Shown one piece after another: positions 26,004 through 34,366 of a stretch of 64,000 bases of DNA. Position 1 is the first letter of the stretch. Each line of letters opens with the position of its first letter. The stretch lies in assembly GCF_001641085.1 (NCBI RefSeq), contig NZ_LXIE01000004.1:45131-109130 (forward strand), given 5' to 3'. Under the pieces are notes generated by a model that did no database searches, had not been told where the DNA came from, and was given only the letters and a program-made list of their open reading frames with translations. The stretch is from Aequorivita soesokkakensis (GTDB taxonomy: Bacteria > Bacteroidota > Bacteroidia > Flavobacteriales > Flavobacteriaceae). The position numbers and the translations under genes are program-made.

Positions 26004-26897
26004 ATGAAAAAAATTTACTTATTAGCTTTTGCTCTAGGAGCTTTTACTTTTTCTGCAAACGCACAATTAATTGACGACGATATGGAAGGTTACACTCCAG
26101 GTCCAGTACATGAAGACCATTGGTCTAGCTGGAGTGGTGCTGCAGGTCCAGAAGACATGGTGATTACTACTGACCAAGCTTTCAGCGGTGGACAGTCTGG
26201 ATACATCGGTGACGATGGTGTTCAAGATGCAATGCTTTTATTAGGAAACCAAACTTCTGGAACTTATACTTTAGATTGGTATATGTATATACCTGGTGGA
26301 AAAACTGGATACTATAATGTACAAGAAGATGAAGACACTGGTGCTACTGGAGGTATTTGGGCAATCAACGTTCACTTTAACTTGGATAACTTAACTCCAG
26401 GTACTGGATATGTTGTTGATGATGCAAACCCTGCAAACATTGTTTCTACATTTTCTTACCCAGAAAACTTTTGGTTCCAAATCAGTCACGTAATTAATCT
26501 TGACACAGATACTGTTGTAATGTCTATTGACGGAACTGAAATCTATAATGGACCTTTCTATTCTGGTGGTAACTTAGGAGGAATTGACTTCTTTTCTATT
26601 GACGCAAACAATCAGTACTATATTGACGATGTAGTTTTCTCTAGTGCTGCTGGAGTTGAAGATTTCTCTGCTGATTCTTTTAGAGTATATCCTAATCCAG
26701 TAAAAGATGTATTGAACATCAGTACTAAAACAGCTGTTGACAATATTGAAGTTTACGATGTATTGGGCAAAAGAGTACTTTCAGTACAACCTGATGTAAT
26801 TTCTCCAAAAATCAACATGAGCGGTCTTGCTTCTGGTGCTTATATGGTAAAAGTTACTATAGGTAATGCTTCTAAAACTGTGAAAATTATTAAATAA
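26004..26897 (+). CDS. Secreted protein with type A T9SS sorting domain
   Basis: A 297-residue exported protein. The signal peptide (MKKIYLLAFALGAFTFSANAQ) is followed by a beta-sandwich-like region (about 22-215: DDDMEGYTPG, GGQSGYIGDDG, YTLDWYMYIPGGKTGYYNVQ) and a type IX secretion sorting domain (about 225-297: RVYPNPVKDVLNIST, YDVLGKRVLS, GLASGAYMVKV, TVKIIK). It would pass the outer membrane by the T9SS and be released or anchored on the surface. Codons here are strongly biased to forms such as GGT, GCT, ACT, which suggests high expression. The ligand is unknown. A terminator follows directly. Confidence 0.85.
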   Translation: MKKIYLLAFALGAFTFSANAQLIDDDMEGYTPGPVHEDHWSSWSGAAGPEDMVITTDQAFSGGQSGYIGDDGVQDAMLLLGNQTSGTYTLDWYMYIPGGKTGYYNVQEDEDTGATGGIWAINVHFNLDNLTPGTGYVVDDANPANIVSTFSYPENFWFQISHVINLDTDTVVMSIDGTEIYNGPFYSGGNLGGIDFFSIDANNQYYIDDVVFSSAAGVEDFSADSFRVYPNPVKDVLNISTKTAVDNIEVYDVLGKRVLSVQPDVISPKINMSGLASGAYMVKVTIGNASKTVKIIK

Positions 26898-26920
26898 TAA
26901 TTTAAAGTTTTTTTATCAAA

Positions 26921-26951
26921 AGACCCTTCATTAATGAAGGGTCTTTTTTTA
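26921..26951 (+). terminator. Rho-independent terminator after the T9SS gene
   Basis: AGACCCTTCAT (26921-26931) pairs with ATGAAGGGTCT (26934-26944), an 11-bp stem with a tiny loop, followed by seven or more T. It is strong and separates the T9SS gene from the DUF4197 gene. Confidence 0.92.
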
Positions 26952-26978
26952 TATTTGAAATTCATTTAATCCAAACCT

Positions 26979-27692
26979 ATGTTACTTAAAAAAATCTTTC
27001 TTTTCTGTTCTTTATTTATTTTGATTTCTTGTGCTGAATTGCAACAAGTAGTAAACACCCTTCCCAACCAAACAGGAATTGGCACAGACACAACAATGAT
27101 TGCAAATGGCTTACGGCAAGCATTGGATTTCGGAATAGACAAACAAGTAACAAAGCTTACCCAAACAGATGGTTTTTACAAAAATCAATTGGTAAAAATA
27201 TTATTGCCCCAAGAATTACAGAAAGTGGATCAAACATTAAGAGATATTGGATTAGGGAGTTTAGCTGATGAAGGGCTAAAAGTACTTAACAGAGCAGCTG
27301 AAGATGCCGTAAAAGAAGCTACTCCAATTTTTGTAACTGCCGTGAAAGACATTACTTTCAATGATGCAAAAAATATACTTTTAGGTCCAGACAATGCAGC
27401 AACAAACTATTTGCAACAACGCACCAATTCTGCCTTATATTCAAAATTTAATCCCGTTATTAAAAATTCTTTTTCAAAAGTAGGTGCGGACCAAATTTGG
27501 AGCAACATCATTACTAAATATAACTCCGTGCCATTTGTTACTAAAGTGAATCCAGATCTTACAGATTATGTAACAAACCAAGCTCTCAATGGAGTTTTTA
27601 AAATGATAAGCGTTGAGGAGAAAGATATCAGAAACAATATTTCAGCAAGAACCACAACACTTTTAAGGCAAGTATTTGCATTACAGGATTAA
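26979..27692 (+). CDS. DUF4197 lipoprotein
   Basis: A 237-residue protein with a lipobox (LISC, C18). The DUF4197 domain occupies most of the mature part: ANGLRQALDFGIDKQVTKLT, LPQELQKVDQTLRDIGLGSL, LNRAAEDAVKEATPIFVTAV, then FNDAKNILLGPDNAATNYLQ and VTNQALNGVF at the end. Members are periplasmic or outer-membrane lipoproteins without an assigned function. It is monocistronic. Confidence 0.88.
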   Translation: MLLKKIFLFCSLFILISCAELQQVVNTLPNQTGIGTDTTMIANGLRQALDFGIDKQVTKLTQTDGFYKNQLVKILLPQELQKVDQTLRDIGLGSLADEGLKVLNRAAEDAVKEATPIFVTAVKDITFNDAKNILLGPDNAATNYLQQRTNSALYSKFNPVIKNSFSKVGADQIWSNIITKYNSVPFVTKVNPDLTDYVTNQALNGVFKMISVEEKDIRNNISARTTTLLRQVFALQD

Positions 27693-27811
27693 TTTCCGTG
27701 ACTTTTTAACTAAAATCGTAACAATCTATTCTAATTTATGATACTCTTAACCATGCATTAATAATTACTTTTCTTAATTGAAATTATCTTTGTTTTATTA
27801 AGAAAAGCGCA

Positions 27812-27994
27812 ATGTTCAGTTGGTTCAAAAAAAAATCTAAAGTAGAAAAGTTAAAAGAAAGGTATACTCTTTTAATGAAAAAATCCTATGATACTGCATT
27901 GAAGGATGTAGAAAAAAGTGAAAAAGTACACCATCAAGCAGACAAACTTTTTCAGGAAATAAAATATCTTACATTTCAACAAGGCGATAAATAA
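27812..27994 (+). CDS. Lacal_2735-type small protein
   Basis: A 60-residue basic protein starting MFSWFKKKSKVEKLKERY, with a coiled-coil-like helix through most of its length. It matches my memory of the small Lacal_2735 family of Flavobacteriia, whose function is unknown. TATCTTTG (27785-27792) lies 19 nt before the start and fits a -7 box, without a clear -33 partner. It ends 2 nt from the opposing BtuF-like gene. Confidence 0.72.
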   Translation: MFSWFKKKSKVEKLKERYTLLMKKSYDTALKDVEKSEKVHHQADKLFQEIKYLTFQQGDK

Positions 27995-27996
27995 AA

Positions 27997-28785
27997 CTAT
28001 TTTCCATCTTTATGAAATGTTTTAAAATATTCCATTGAACGCATAAAACGGGAACCATACCAACTAAAATATTCTCCATCTGCAAGCTTAACTTCAGCTT
28101 CCAGTTTTTCACTCAATTTCAAGACATCACTATTTCTGAAAGGATAAGGTTCTGTGGAAAGGAGAACTAAATCGGCCTTGTTAAATTCTTTTTCCCTTAT
28201 TTCAGGATAGCGAGTTGTTTCAGAATCAAGAATATTTTCAAAATTATTCGCCTGAAGAAGCGCGTCAATAAAAGTATTCTTTCCCGCCGCCATATAAGGG
28301 TCTTTCCATATAATATATAAAACTTTCCTTTTGGGGAAATTTTGGGTGATTGTCCTTAACTCGGAAAACTTCTTTTTAATGTTTGAAGTTATTTCTGATG
28401 CTTTCTTAGCTACATTGAAAATTTCTCCCAATTGTGTAATTAGCAAAATACTTTCATCAATCGTCCTTACATCACTGATCCAAACGGGTGCTATTTTTTC
28501 AAGTTCAAGCACCATTTTTTCAGTGTTTTCTTCTTTATTGCAAATAATAATATCTGGATTGAGGGATTTTATTTTGTTGTAATTCACTTTTTTAGTCCCG
28601 CCAACAATCATTTTTTCTTTTTTCAAATCTGCTGGATGCACACAAAATTTAGTGATGCCCACAATATTTTCGCGCAAACCAAGATCTACCAATAATTCGG
28701 TTTGGGAAGGAACAAGCGATATTATTCTTGAAGGAGTTTTTTTAAGAAATACTTTTCTATTTAATTGATCAACGAATTCCATCAA
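27997..28785 (-). CDS. BtuF-like helical-backbone metal/cobalamin receptor, no signal peptide
   Basis: A 262-residue protein of the periplasmic binding protein type III fold (BtuF/FhuD/TroA group): [48 protein letters not shown], then [13 protein letters not shown] and a C-terminal tail. In other organisms such proteins bind cobalamin or chelated iron for ABC import. Here no signal peptide or lipobox is visible: the protein begins [14 protein letters not shown]. That suggests cytoplasmic location or a missing start. The pyrF start codon overlaps its stop side by 17 nt on the same strand (pyrF is upstream), so the genes are coupled. Confidence 0.8.
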   Translation of the reverse strand: MMEFVDQLNRKVFLKKTPSRIISLVPSQTELLVDLGLRENIVGITKFCVHPADLKKEKMIVGGTKKVNYNKIKSLNPDIIICNKEENTEKMVLELEKIAPVWISDVRTIDESILLITQLGEIFNVAKKASEITSNIKKKFSELRTITQNFPKRKVLYIIWKDPYMAAGKNTFIDALLQANNFENILDSETTRYPEIREKEFNKADLVLLSTEPYPFRNSDVLKLSEKLEAEVKLADGEYFSWYGSRFMRSMEYFKTFHKDGK

Positions 28786-29590
28786 TTATAGTATTCATTT
28801 CCTGTTGCATTTTTTTTGCCTCTCGGGCGGCGGCGGCGGCAAAATCAATATCATTTGAAGCATAAATAATTCCGCGTGAAGAATTCACGAGCAGGCCAAT
28901 ATTTTCGGAAAGACCGTATTTACAGACCTCTTTAAGGCTTCCGCCTTGCGCGCCAACTCCGGGAACCAGCAAAAAACTATTAGGGAGATTCTTTCGTATT
29001 TCTTCAAAATATTCAGCTTTTGTAGCGCCAACCACATACATTAAGTTTTCGCTATTTTTCCAATCTTTTGAAGTTTTCAATACGTGTTTATAAAGCTCTT
29101 CGTCTCCAACTTTTTTAGTTTGAAAATCAAAAGCACCTTCGTTTGAAGTTAAGGCTAAAAGAATAGTGTGTTTATTTTCAAAAGCGAGAAAAGGCTCTAC
29201 GGAATCTTTCCCCATATATGGAGCAACCGTTATTGAATCAAATCCCAAATCCTCAAAAAAAGCTTTCGCGTAACGGCTTGAAGTATTGCCAATATCGCCG
29301 CGTTTTGCATCAGCGATAGTGAAAATTTCAGGGTAGTTTTCGTTTAAATATTTTATTGTTTTTTCCAGCGATTGCCAACCCTTTAAACCATAAGCTTCAT
29401 AAAAAGCTGTATTTGGTTTGTAGGCAACCGCATATTGATGGGTTGCGTCAATAATAGCTTTGTTGAAGGAAAATATTGGATCTTCTTCTTTTAAAAGAAA
29501 TACGGGAATTTTTTCAAGGTCAACATCTAGGCCAACACAAAGAAAGGAGTTCTTCTTTTTTATTTCTGAAATTAAACTTTCTGTAGTCAT
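28769..29590 (-). CDS. pyrF: Orotidine-5'-phosphate decarboxylase
   Basis: A 273-residue OMP decarboxylase of the longer type 2 group (about 270 residues rather than about 230). It removes CO2 from OMP to give UMP, the last step of pyrimidine synthesis. The active-site motif is [20 protein letters not shown], with Asp and Lys in DAKRGD. The phosphate-binding part is [12 protein letters not shown] and [10 protein letters not shown]. It lies 24 nt downstream of prfA on the same strand and overlaps the BtuF-like gene by 17 nt. Confidence 0.95.
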   Translation of the reverse strand: MTTESLISEIKKKNSFLCVGLDVDLEKIPVFLLKEEDPIFSFNKAIIDATHQYAVAYKPNTAFYEAYGLKGWQSLEKTIKYLNENYPEIFTIADAKRGDIGNTSSRYAKAFFEDLGFDSITVAPYMGKDSVEPFLAFENKHTILLALTSNEGAFDFQTKKVGDEELYKHVLKTSKDWKNSENLMYVVGATKAEYFEEIRKNLPNSFLLVPGVGAQGGSLKEVCKYGLSENIGLLVNSSRGIIYASNDIDFAAAAAREAKKMQQEMNTIIDGIR

Positions 29591-29614
29591 ACTTTAGATT
29601 TCAGAAGATTATTG

Positions 29615-30691
29615 TTAAAAGGTTTCACCTGTTTCCTTCAGTTTTTCTGTATTGCTAACCAACTGAAGTTCGTCAATTATTTCTTGAACATCGCCGTTCA
29701 TAATATTCCCAAGATTGTACAAGGTAAGATTTATACGGTGATCTGTAACGCGGCCTTGTGGATAGTTATAGGTTCTAATTTTCGCACTTCTATCACCACT
29801 CGTCACCATTGATCCACGTTTTAAGGCATCTTCTGCTTGCTTTTTTGCCAACTCAAGATCATACAAACGAGAGCGCAATACCCTAAAAGCCTTTTCTTTA
29901 TTTTTATGCTGTGATTTTTGGTCTTGGCATTGTGCAACAATTCCCGTTGGAACGTGTGTTAAACGCACCGCAGAATAGGTTGTGTTTACGGATTGCCCTC
30001 CCGGACCCGAGGAACAAAAGAAATCTACACGAACATCTTTTGGATTTACTTCAATATCAAATTCTTCAGCTTCAGGAAAAACCATAACGGTTGCCGCACT
30101 TGTGTGAACACGCCCTTGTGTTTCAGTCTGTGGAACACGTTGCACACGGTGAACGCCAGCTTCAAATTTAAGGGTACCATAAACGTCTTCCCCTTCAATT
30201 TCTATCTGTACTTCTTTAAAACCACCGCTGGTTCCTTCATTAAAATCAATAACATTGGTTTTCCAACCCTTGCCTTCACAGTATTTTGTGTACATTCTGA
30301 ACAGGTCTCCTGCAAAAATACTTGCTTCATCACCACCCGTTCCAGCTCTAATTTCCATTACGGCGTTTTTGGCATCTTCGGGATCTTTCGGAACCAATAA
30401 AAATTTAATTTCTTCCTCTAGTTTTGGCAAACGGGCTTTCGCTTCATCCAATTGTAGCTTGGCCATTTCCACCATCTCGGTATCAATTCCGTCAGAAATT
30501 ATTTCTTCAGCCTCGGTAATATTATCGGTAAGCTCCAAAAATTCTGAGCGTTTATCCATCAAAATCCTTAAGTCTTTGTATTCTTTATTCAACTGAATGT
30601 AGCGTTTTTGATCGCTAATAACATCTGGTTGAATAATAAGGTCGCTCACCTCGTCAAAACGTTGTTTTATTATTTGAAGCCTGTCTAACAT
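29615..30691 (-). CDS. prfA: Peptide chain release factor 1
   Basis: A 358-residue class I release factor reading UAA and UAG. The catalytic GGQ lies in [11 protein letters not shown], and the stop-codon recognition region holds a PxT-type segment ([17 protein letters not shown]). The N-terminal helical domain and the tail ([20 protein letters not shown]) fit RF1. It is the first gene of a prfA-pyrF-BtuF-like operon. A consensus promoter lies 20-47 nt upstream of the ATG. Confidence 0.97.
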   Translation of the reverse strand: MLDRLQIIKQRFDEVSDLIIQPDVISDQKRYIQLNKEYKDLRILMDKRSEFLELTDNITEAEEIISDGIDTEMVEMAKLQLDEAKARLPKLEEEIKFLLVPKDPEDAKNAVMEIRAGTGGDEASIFAGDLFRMYTKYCEGKGWKTNVIDFNEGTSGGFKEVQIEIEGEDVYGTLKFEAGVHRVQRVPQTETQGRVHTSAATVMVFPEAEEFDIEVNPKDVRVDFFCSSGPGGQSVNTTYSAVRLTHVPTGIVAQCQDQKSQHKNKEKAFRVLRSRLYDLELAKKQAEDALKRGSMVTSGDRSAKIRTYNYPQGRVTDHRINLTLYNLGNIMNGDVQEIIDELQLVSNTEKLKETGETF

Positions 30692-30710
30692 ATGGATTTT
30701 ATAATGGGTG

Positions 30711-30738
30711 CAAATTTACAATTTTTTAGCTGAATCAA
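30711..30738 (-). promoter_or_regulatory. Promoter of prfA-pyrF
   Basis: On the minus strand TTG (30736-30738), 17-nt spacer, TAAATTTG (30711-30718). This is a full match to TTG / TAnnTTTG. The -7 box ends 19 nt before the prfA ATG. Confidence 0.7.
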
Positions 30739-30802
30739 AACTATAGAAATACGCATCTATTTAGAAAAAGAGCAATGTAGAAAAAGATTGATTTCTGATT
30801 TT

Positions 30803-31534
30803 TTAAGAGTAGGCTGGCTTTAAGTTTCTTGCCGGTTTTAAGTCAAGAAATGAAAAGTGAACAATCACACAGAGACTGAGCACCAGAAAAATTCTTGCCA
30901 AATACACAAACAAAACTCCATCAGCAAGATTGTAGTACGCTATTCCCCTAAATATTTCGGCAAAAATTATCAAAAAAATTAAAAGCGTAAAAGCCATGGA
31001 TTGTGGGTTGTTGTAATAATGATTATAAAATAATGCTAAAAACCCAAGTAAAATTCCACAGCAAGCACATAAAAGCATAAAAATGTACTGCGTTGTATTT
31101 AGTGTCATTTCTTTCATTAATTCAACTAATTGAAAAAATAAATATCCATTAACAAAAACCATAACAATGAAAAGTAGTGTAAAGGTTTTGGTTATTTTTT
31201 TTAAGGTAAATTTTGGAAGTATATAGAAAAAAAGTGCTGAAAATGCAATGAAGTTTAAAATCATAGAAAGGCTCGCCATAATTCCATTTTCATACCAAAC
31301 CGTTGTAATACTTGAAGCGCCATAAAAAAAGAGAAAACCAACAATCCATTTTTGGATTTTTTTCCCATGAGCCACAAATAAATATATTAGCGCGGTATAG
31401 CATATAATTCCACGCAACAAACGAAACAAAAAATAATTTTGAAAATAGTGGATTGCTATGCTCAAGCAGATAAAAAAAACTGCCATAATTGCCAAGCCCA
31501 TCTTGTAATTTTTGAAGAAAATTTTCTCTGACAT
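30803..31534 (-). CDS. Multi-pass membrane protein, unknown function
   Basis: A 243-residue integral membrane protein with about seven hydrophobic stretches (for example MGLAIMAVFFICLSIAIHYF, IMLLCACCGILLGFLALFYN, IFLVLSLCVIVHFSFLDL). Polar or charged residues are few, and no transporter or enzyme signature is visible. The C-terminal tail is basic (DLKPARNLKPAYS). Neighbours (purM and prfA) give no functional clue. Confidence 0.7.
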   Translation of the reverse strand: MSEKIFFKNYKMGLAIMAVFFICLSIAIHYFQNYFLFRLLRGIICYTALIYLFVAHGKKIQKWIVGFLFFYGASSITTVWYENGIMASLSMILNFIAFSALFFYILPKFTLKKITKTFTLLFIVMVFVNGYLFFQLVELMKEMTLNTTQYIFMLLCACCGILLGFLALFYNHYYNNPQSMAFTLLIFLIIFAEIFRGIAYYNLADGVLFVYLARIFLVLSLCVIVHFSFLDLKPARNLKPAYS

Positions 31535-31601
31535 CCGCTTTTGACGATTTGAAAATAAAATGTAATTAGCTCAAAATCATCTGCGAATATAGCTGAAAAT
31601 A

Positions 31602-32780
31602 TCAATATACAAATTCGCCCATTGCTGTTTTTACAGTTAGCTTTTTGGAAGTGGCAGCTTCTACCCTACCTATAATTTGTGCATTTACATTAAATGATTT
31701 CGAAATTTTTATAATGGCCGCTGCTATTTTCTCGGGAACATAGAGTTCCATTCTGTGGCCCATATTGAAAACTTGATACATTTCTTTCCAATCTGTTTTA
31801 CTTTCAGATTGAATAAGTTTAAAAAGTGGGGGCACGTCAAACATATTATCTTTAATTATATGAAGATTCTCTACAAAGTGAAGAATCTTTGTTTGGGCGC
31901 CACCGCTGCAATGCACCATTCCGTGGATTTCCTTGTTGCTGAATTGAGTTAAAATTTCTTTTATGATTGGAGCATATGTGCGCGTAGGTGAAAGCACTAA
32001 TTTTCCAGCATTCAATGGGGAATCCGCAACTGCGTCCGTCAATTTTTTTGAACCTGAATAAACAAGCTCACTTGGGACTGAGGCATCAAAACTTTCAGGA
32101 TATTTTTTGGCCAAATAGTTATCAAAAACATCGTGCCGTGCAGAGGTTAAACCATTGCTGCCCATACCACCGTTATACTCTTTTTCATAAGAAGCCTGAC
32201 CGAAGGAGGCCAACCCAACTATCACATCTCCGGGTTTAATATTTGCATTGTCAACAACCTCGCTTCGCTTCATTCGGGCGGTTACGGTTGAATCAACAAT
32301 AATAGTACGGACAAGATCTCCAACATCTGCTGTTTCACCCCCTGTAGAATTTATAACAATTCCATATTGTTTCATTTCGGCTATCAATTCTTCCGTACCA
32401 TTTATGATTGCTGAAATAACTTCTCCTGGAATCAGATTTTTATTTCTTCCAATGGTAGATGAAAGCATTATATTATCAACAGCACCCACGCAAAGCAGAT
32501 CGTCAATGTTCATTATGAGGGCATCTTGGGCAATACCTTTCCATACAGAAACATCACCTGTTTCTTTCCAATAAGTATAGGCCAATGAAGATTTGGTACC
32601 AGCACCGTCTGCGTGCATTATCAAGCAATAATCTTTATTATTGGTGAGGTAATCGGGAACAATTTTGCAGAATGCTTTTGGAAAAAGGCCTTTATCTACA
32701 TTTTTGATGGCATTGTGCACATCTTCCTTACCTGCAGACACGCCCCTTTGTGCATACCTTTTTGAAATCTCTTTGCTCAT
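31602..32780 (-). CDS. purM: Phosphoribosylformylglycinamidine cyclo-ligase (AIR synthase)
   Basis: A 392-residue PurM that closes the imidazole ring of AIR using ATP. The start MSKEISKRYAQRGVSAGKED at 32780 is supported by the homologous N-terminus; a longer upstream frame is not likely. Motifs: DYCLIMHADGAGTKSSLAY, DDLLCVGAVDNIMLSSTIGR, GETADVGDLVR, GDVIVGLASFGQASYEKEY, and the C-terminal half with HCSGGAQTKIL. It is longer than the 345-residue E. coli enzyme, as is common in Bacteroidota. A promoter overlaps the terminator of the curli operon upstream. Confidence 0.96.
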   Translation of the reverse strand: MSKEISKRYAQRGVSAGKEDVHNAIKNVDKGLFPKAFCKIVPDYLTNNKDYCLIMHADGAGTKSSLAYTYWKETGDVSVWKGIAQDALIMNIDDLLCVGAVDNIMLSSTIGRNKNLIPGEVISAIINGTEELIAEMKQYGIVINSTGGETADVGDLVRTIIVDSTVTARMKRSEVVDNANIKPGDVIVGLASFGQASYEKEYNGGMGSNGLTSARHDVFDNYLAKKYPESFDASVPSELVYSGSKKLTDAVADSPLNAGKLVLSPTRTYAPIIKEILTQFSNKEIHGMVHCSGGAQTKILHFVENLHIIKDNMFDVPPLFKLIQSESKTDWKEMYQVFNMGHRMELYVPEKIAAAIIKISKSFNVNAQIIGRVEAATSKKLTVKTAMGEFVY

Positions 32781-32799
32781 GGACTGAATATTATGTTTG

Positions 32800-32829
32800 C
32801 AAAAGTACGGATTAAAAAAAAGCCCACAA
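32800..32829 (-). promoter_or_regulatory. Promoter of purM, inside the upstream terminator
   Basis: On the minus strand TTG (32827-32829), 19-nt spacer, TACTTTTG (32800-32807), a full match to the Bacteroidota consensus. The TTG lies in the loop side of the hairpin 32821-32838 that terminates the curli operon, so promoter and terminator share DNA. Confidence 0.7.
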
Positions 32830-32840
32830 AGGTGGGCTTT
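32812..32840 (-). terminator. Terminator of the curli operon
   Basis: AAAGCCCAC / GTGGGCTTT (32819-32827 and 32831-32839) form a strong stem with a 3-nt loop. Read on the minus strand it is followed by a run of eight T. It lies 23 nt beyond the stop of the last curli-operon gene (32863). Confidence 0.9.
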
Positions 32841-32862
32841 CAGGGTTTTGAAATTTATTTGG

Positions 32863-34359
32863 TTATTCCCAATCGGGCATAAAGGCATCCGTATAAAGTA
32901 ATTCTCTGGTTTCTTCTTCACCTATCTCAAGTGAATAAACGTCTTTTTGGGAAATACCATCGTTAGAAGTATTTGTATAAATCACAAAGGCTTCGTTTGG
33001 TGAAAATTTACAATCTAAATCGTTGGTTCCATTTGGTTTTTCAGCTGAAATATCTGTGGTGGTGCCGTCAGTTATATCATACATAAATATTCTTGAATCC
33101 AGCCTTCTATAATCAGAGCTCTGAAACTCAGAAACGTCATATGAATAAATTATTTTTTTATTTGTAACTGAAATATCCAATCCACTGGCCGCTCCAGAAA
33201 CACCCGAAATTAGTGTGTCAATAACAGTTCCATTAAAACGGATGGTGAATATTTTTATATTATAGCCGTTTAAATCATTTGTTTTCAAAACAATAAAATC
33301 GTTGTTACCGCTAATTCCTATTTCAGAAATTAAAGAACCATCTGGTGTTTGGTAAATAAGTTGAATACCTTGTCCATTTGGCCTAATTCTATAGAGTTTG
33401 TCCAAACTTGGAAAGTAGATTTTGTCACTTGTAGGCGGCCAAGCAATATTTATTTCATTCAAATTGAAACCATTGGGCTGAATGTTTGTAGTAACCTTAA
33501 CTTTATCTGTTCCATCACGCTTCATGGTATAAATATCAGCTTGGGCACCTGTAGTTTGAAGATAAGCTATTCTATTTGCAGCAACATTTCTTCTTGGGCG
33601 ATAGCTATTTGTGTTTTCAGAAGTAAGTTGAAATTCATTTCCATCTTCATCTGCGGAAAAAATTACGTTGTTACCGTTTATATTTCTAACAAACAAAAAT
33701 CTATTTTCCACTGGCGCAGTCATTACTTTAAAAGTTCCAACTGTACTTAAAACCGCTGGATTATATTCATCTTTCGCGGAAACTTGCCAAAAATATTGTG
33801 CGCCAAGCATTAAATCAGAATATGTGAAAGTAGGTTCTGTAATATCCTCAAAAAGCAAAACATCCTCATTTTGATCGTTTCTCAATTCTAGGGTATAAGT
33901 TATTGGATCTTCTTCTGGGTCGGTAGATTCCCACTCAAAGACAACTTCTGTACTTTCCAAAACTTCGTTTTCTGCAGGGCTGGTTAATTCTGGAGCTGTT
34001 GGCGGCCTGTTATTTGCTGTAGAAATTTGCATTTCAAAAATAACGTTTACGGCTAAGTTTGTTACCACTGTGGCCGGTTCAAAAGTAGCGAGATAACCAT
34101 CTAAACGGGCTCCTACTGAATATTCACCGACGGGAACGTTTTCAATTTTGAAATTACCTTTATTGTCAGAAAAAACGGTACTTGTAAATGGATTTGTTGA
34201 TATCCTTACATTCTCCAAAGGCGCATTGGTTCCTTCCATTACCACTTTTCCTTTAATGGTGCCAAAATCATTTTCACTAATTCTATCCTCATTACAAGAA
34301 ACTAAAAGAATCAAGAAAATACCCAATAACTTTATATATGTTAAACTTCCTTTCATCAT
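32863..34359 (-). CDS. Lipoprotein with CarboxypepD-reg, fibronectin-III and TolB-like propeller regions
   Basis: A 498-residue lipoprotein (lipobox LLVSC, C22). Regions in order: a carboxypeptidase-regulatory-like beta sandwich (about 30-112, GTIKGKVVMEGTNAPLENV, VGEYSVGARLDGYLAT), a fibronectin type III-like domain (about 118-213, NRPPTAPELTSPAENEV, YFWQVSAKDEYNP), and a WD40/TolB-type propeller (about 215-498) with repeats such as IYTMKRDGTDKVKVTTN and DLDCKFSPNEAFVIYTNTSN. It follows csgG by 7 nt and closes the curli operon. It may anchor or assemble the fibre at the surface, but this is an inference from position. Confidence 0.8.
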   Translation of the reverse strand: MMKGSLTYIKLLGIFLILLVSCNEDRISENDFGTIKGKVVMEGTNAPLENVRISTNPFTSTVFSDNKGNFKIENVPVGEYSVGARLDGYLATFEPATVVTNLAVNVIFEMQISTANNRPPTAPELTSPAENEVLESTEVVFEWESTDPEEDPITYTLELRNDQNEDVLLFEDITEPTFTYSDLMLGAQYFWQVSAKDEYNPAVLSTVGTFKVMTAPVENRFLFVRNINGNNVIFSADEDGNEFQLTSENTNSYRPRRNVAANRIAYLQTTGAQADIYTMKRDGTDKVKVTTNIQPNGFNLNEINIAWPPTSDKIYFPSLDKLYRIRPNGQGIQLIYQTPDGSLISEIGISGNNDFIVLKTNDLNGYNIKIFTIRFNGTVIDTLISGVSGAASGLDISVTNKKIIYSYDVSEFQSSDYRRLDSRIFMYDITDGTTTDISAEKPNGTNDLDCKFSPNEAFVIYTNTSNDGISQKDVYSLEIGEEETRELLYTDAFMPDWE

Positions 34360-34366
34360 CGTTCGT

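Noticed and set aside
32781..32921. A 47-codon upstream extension of purM
   Set aside because: It would cross the terminator of the curli operon and the purM promoter, and the homologous start is at 32780.
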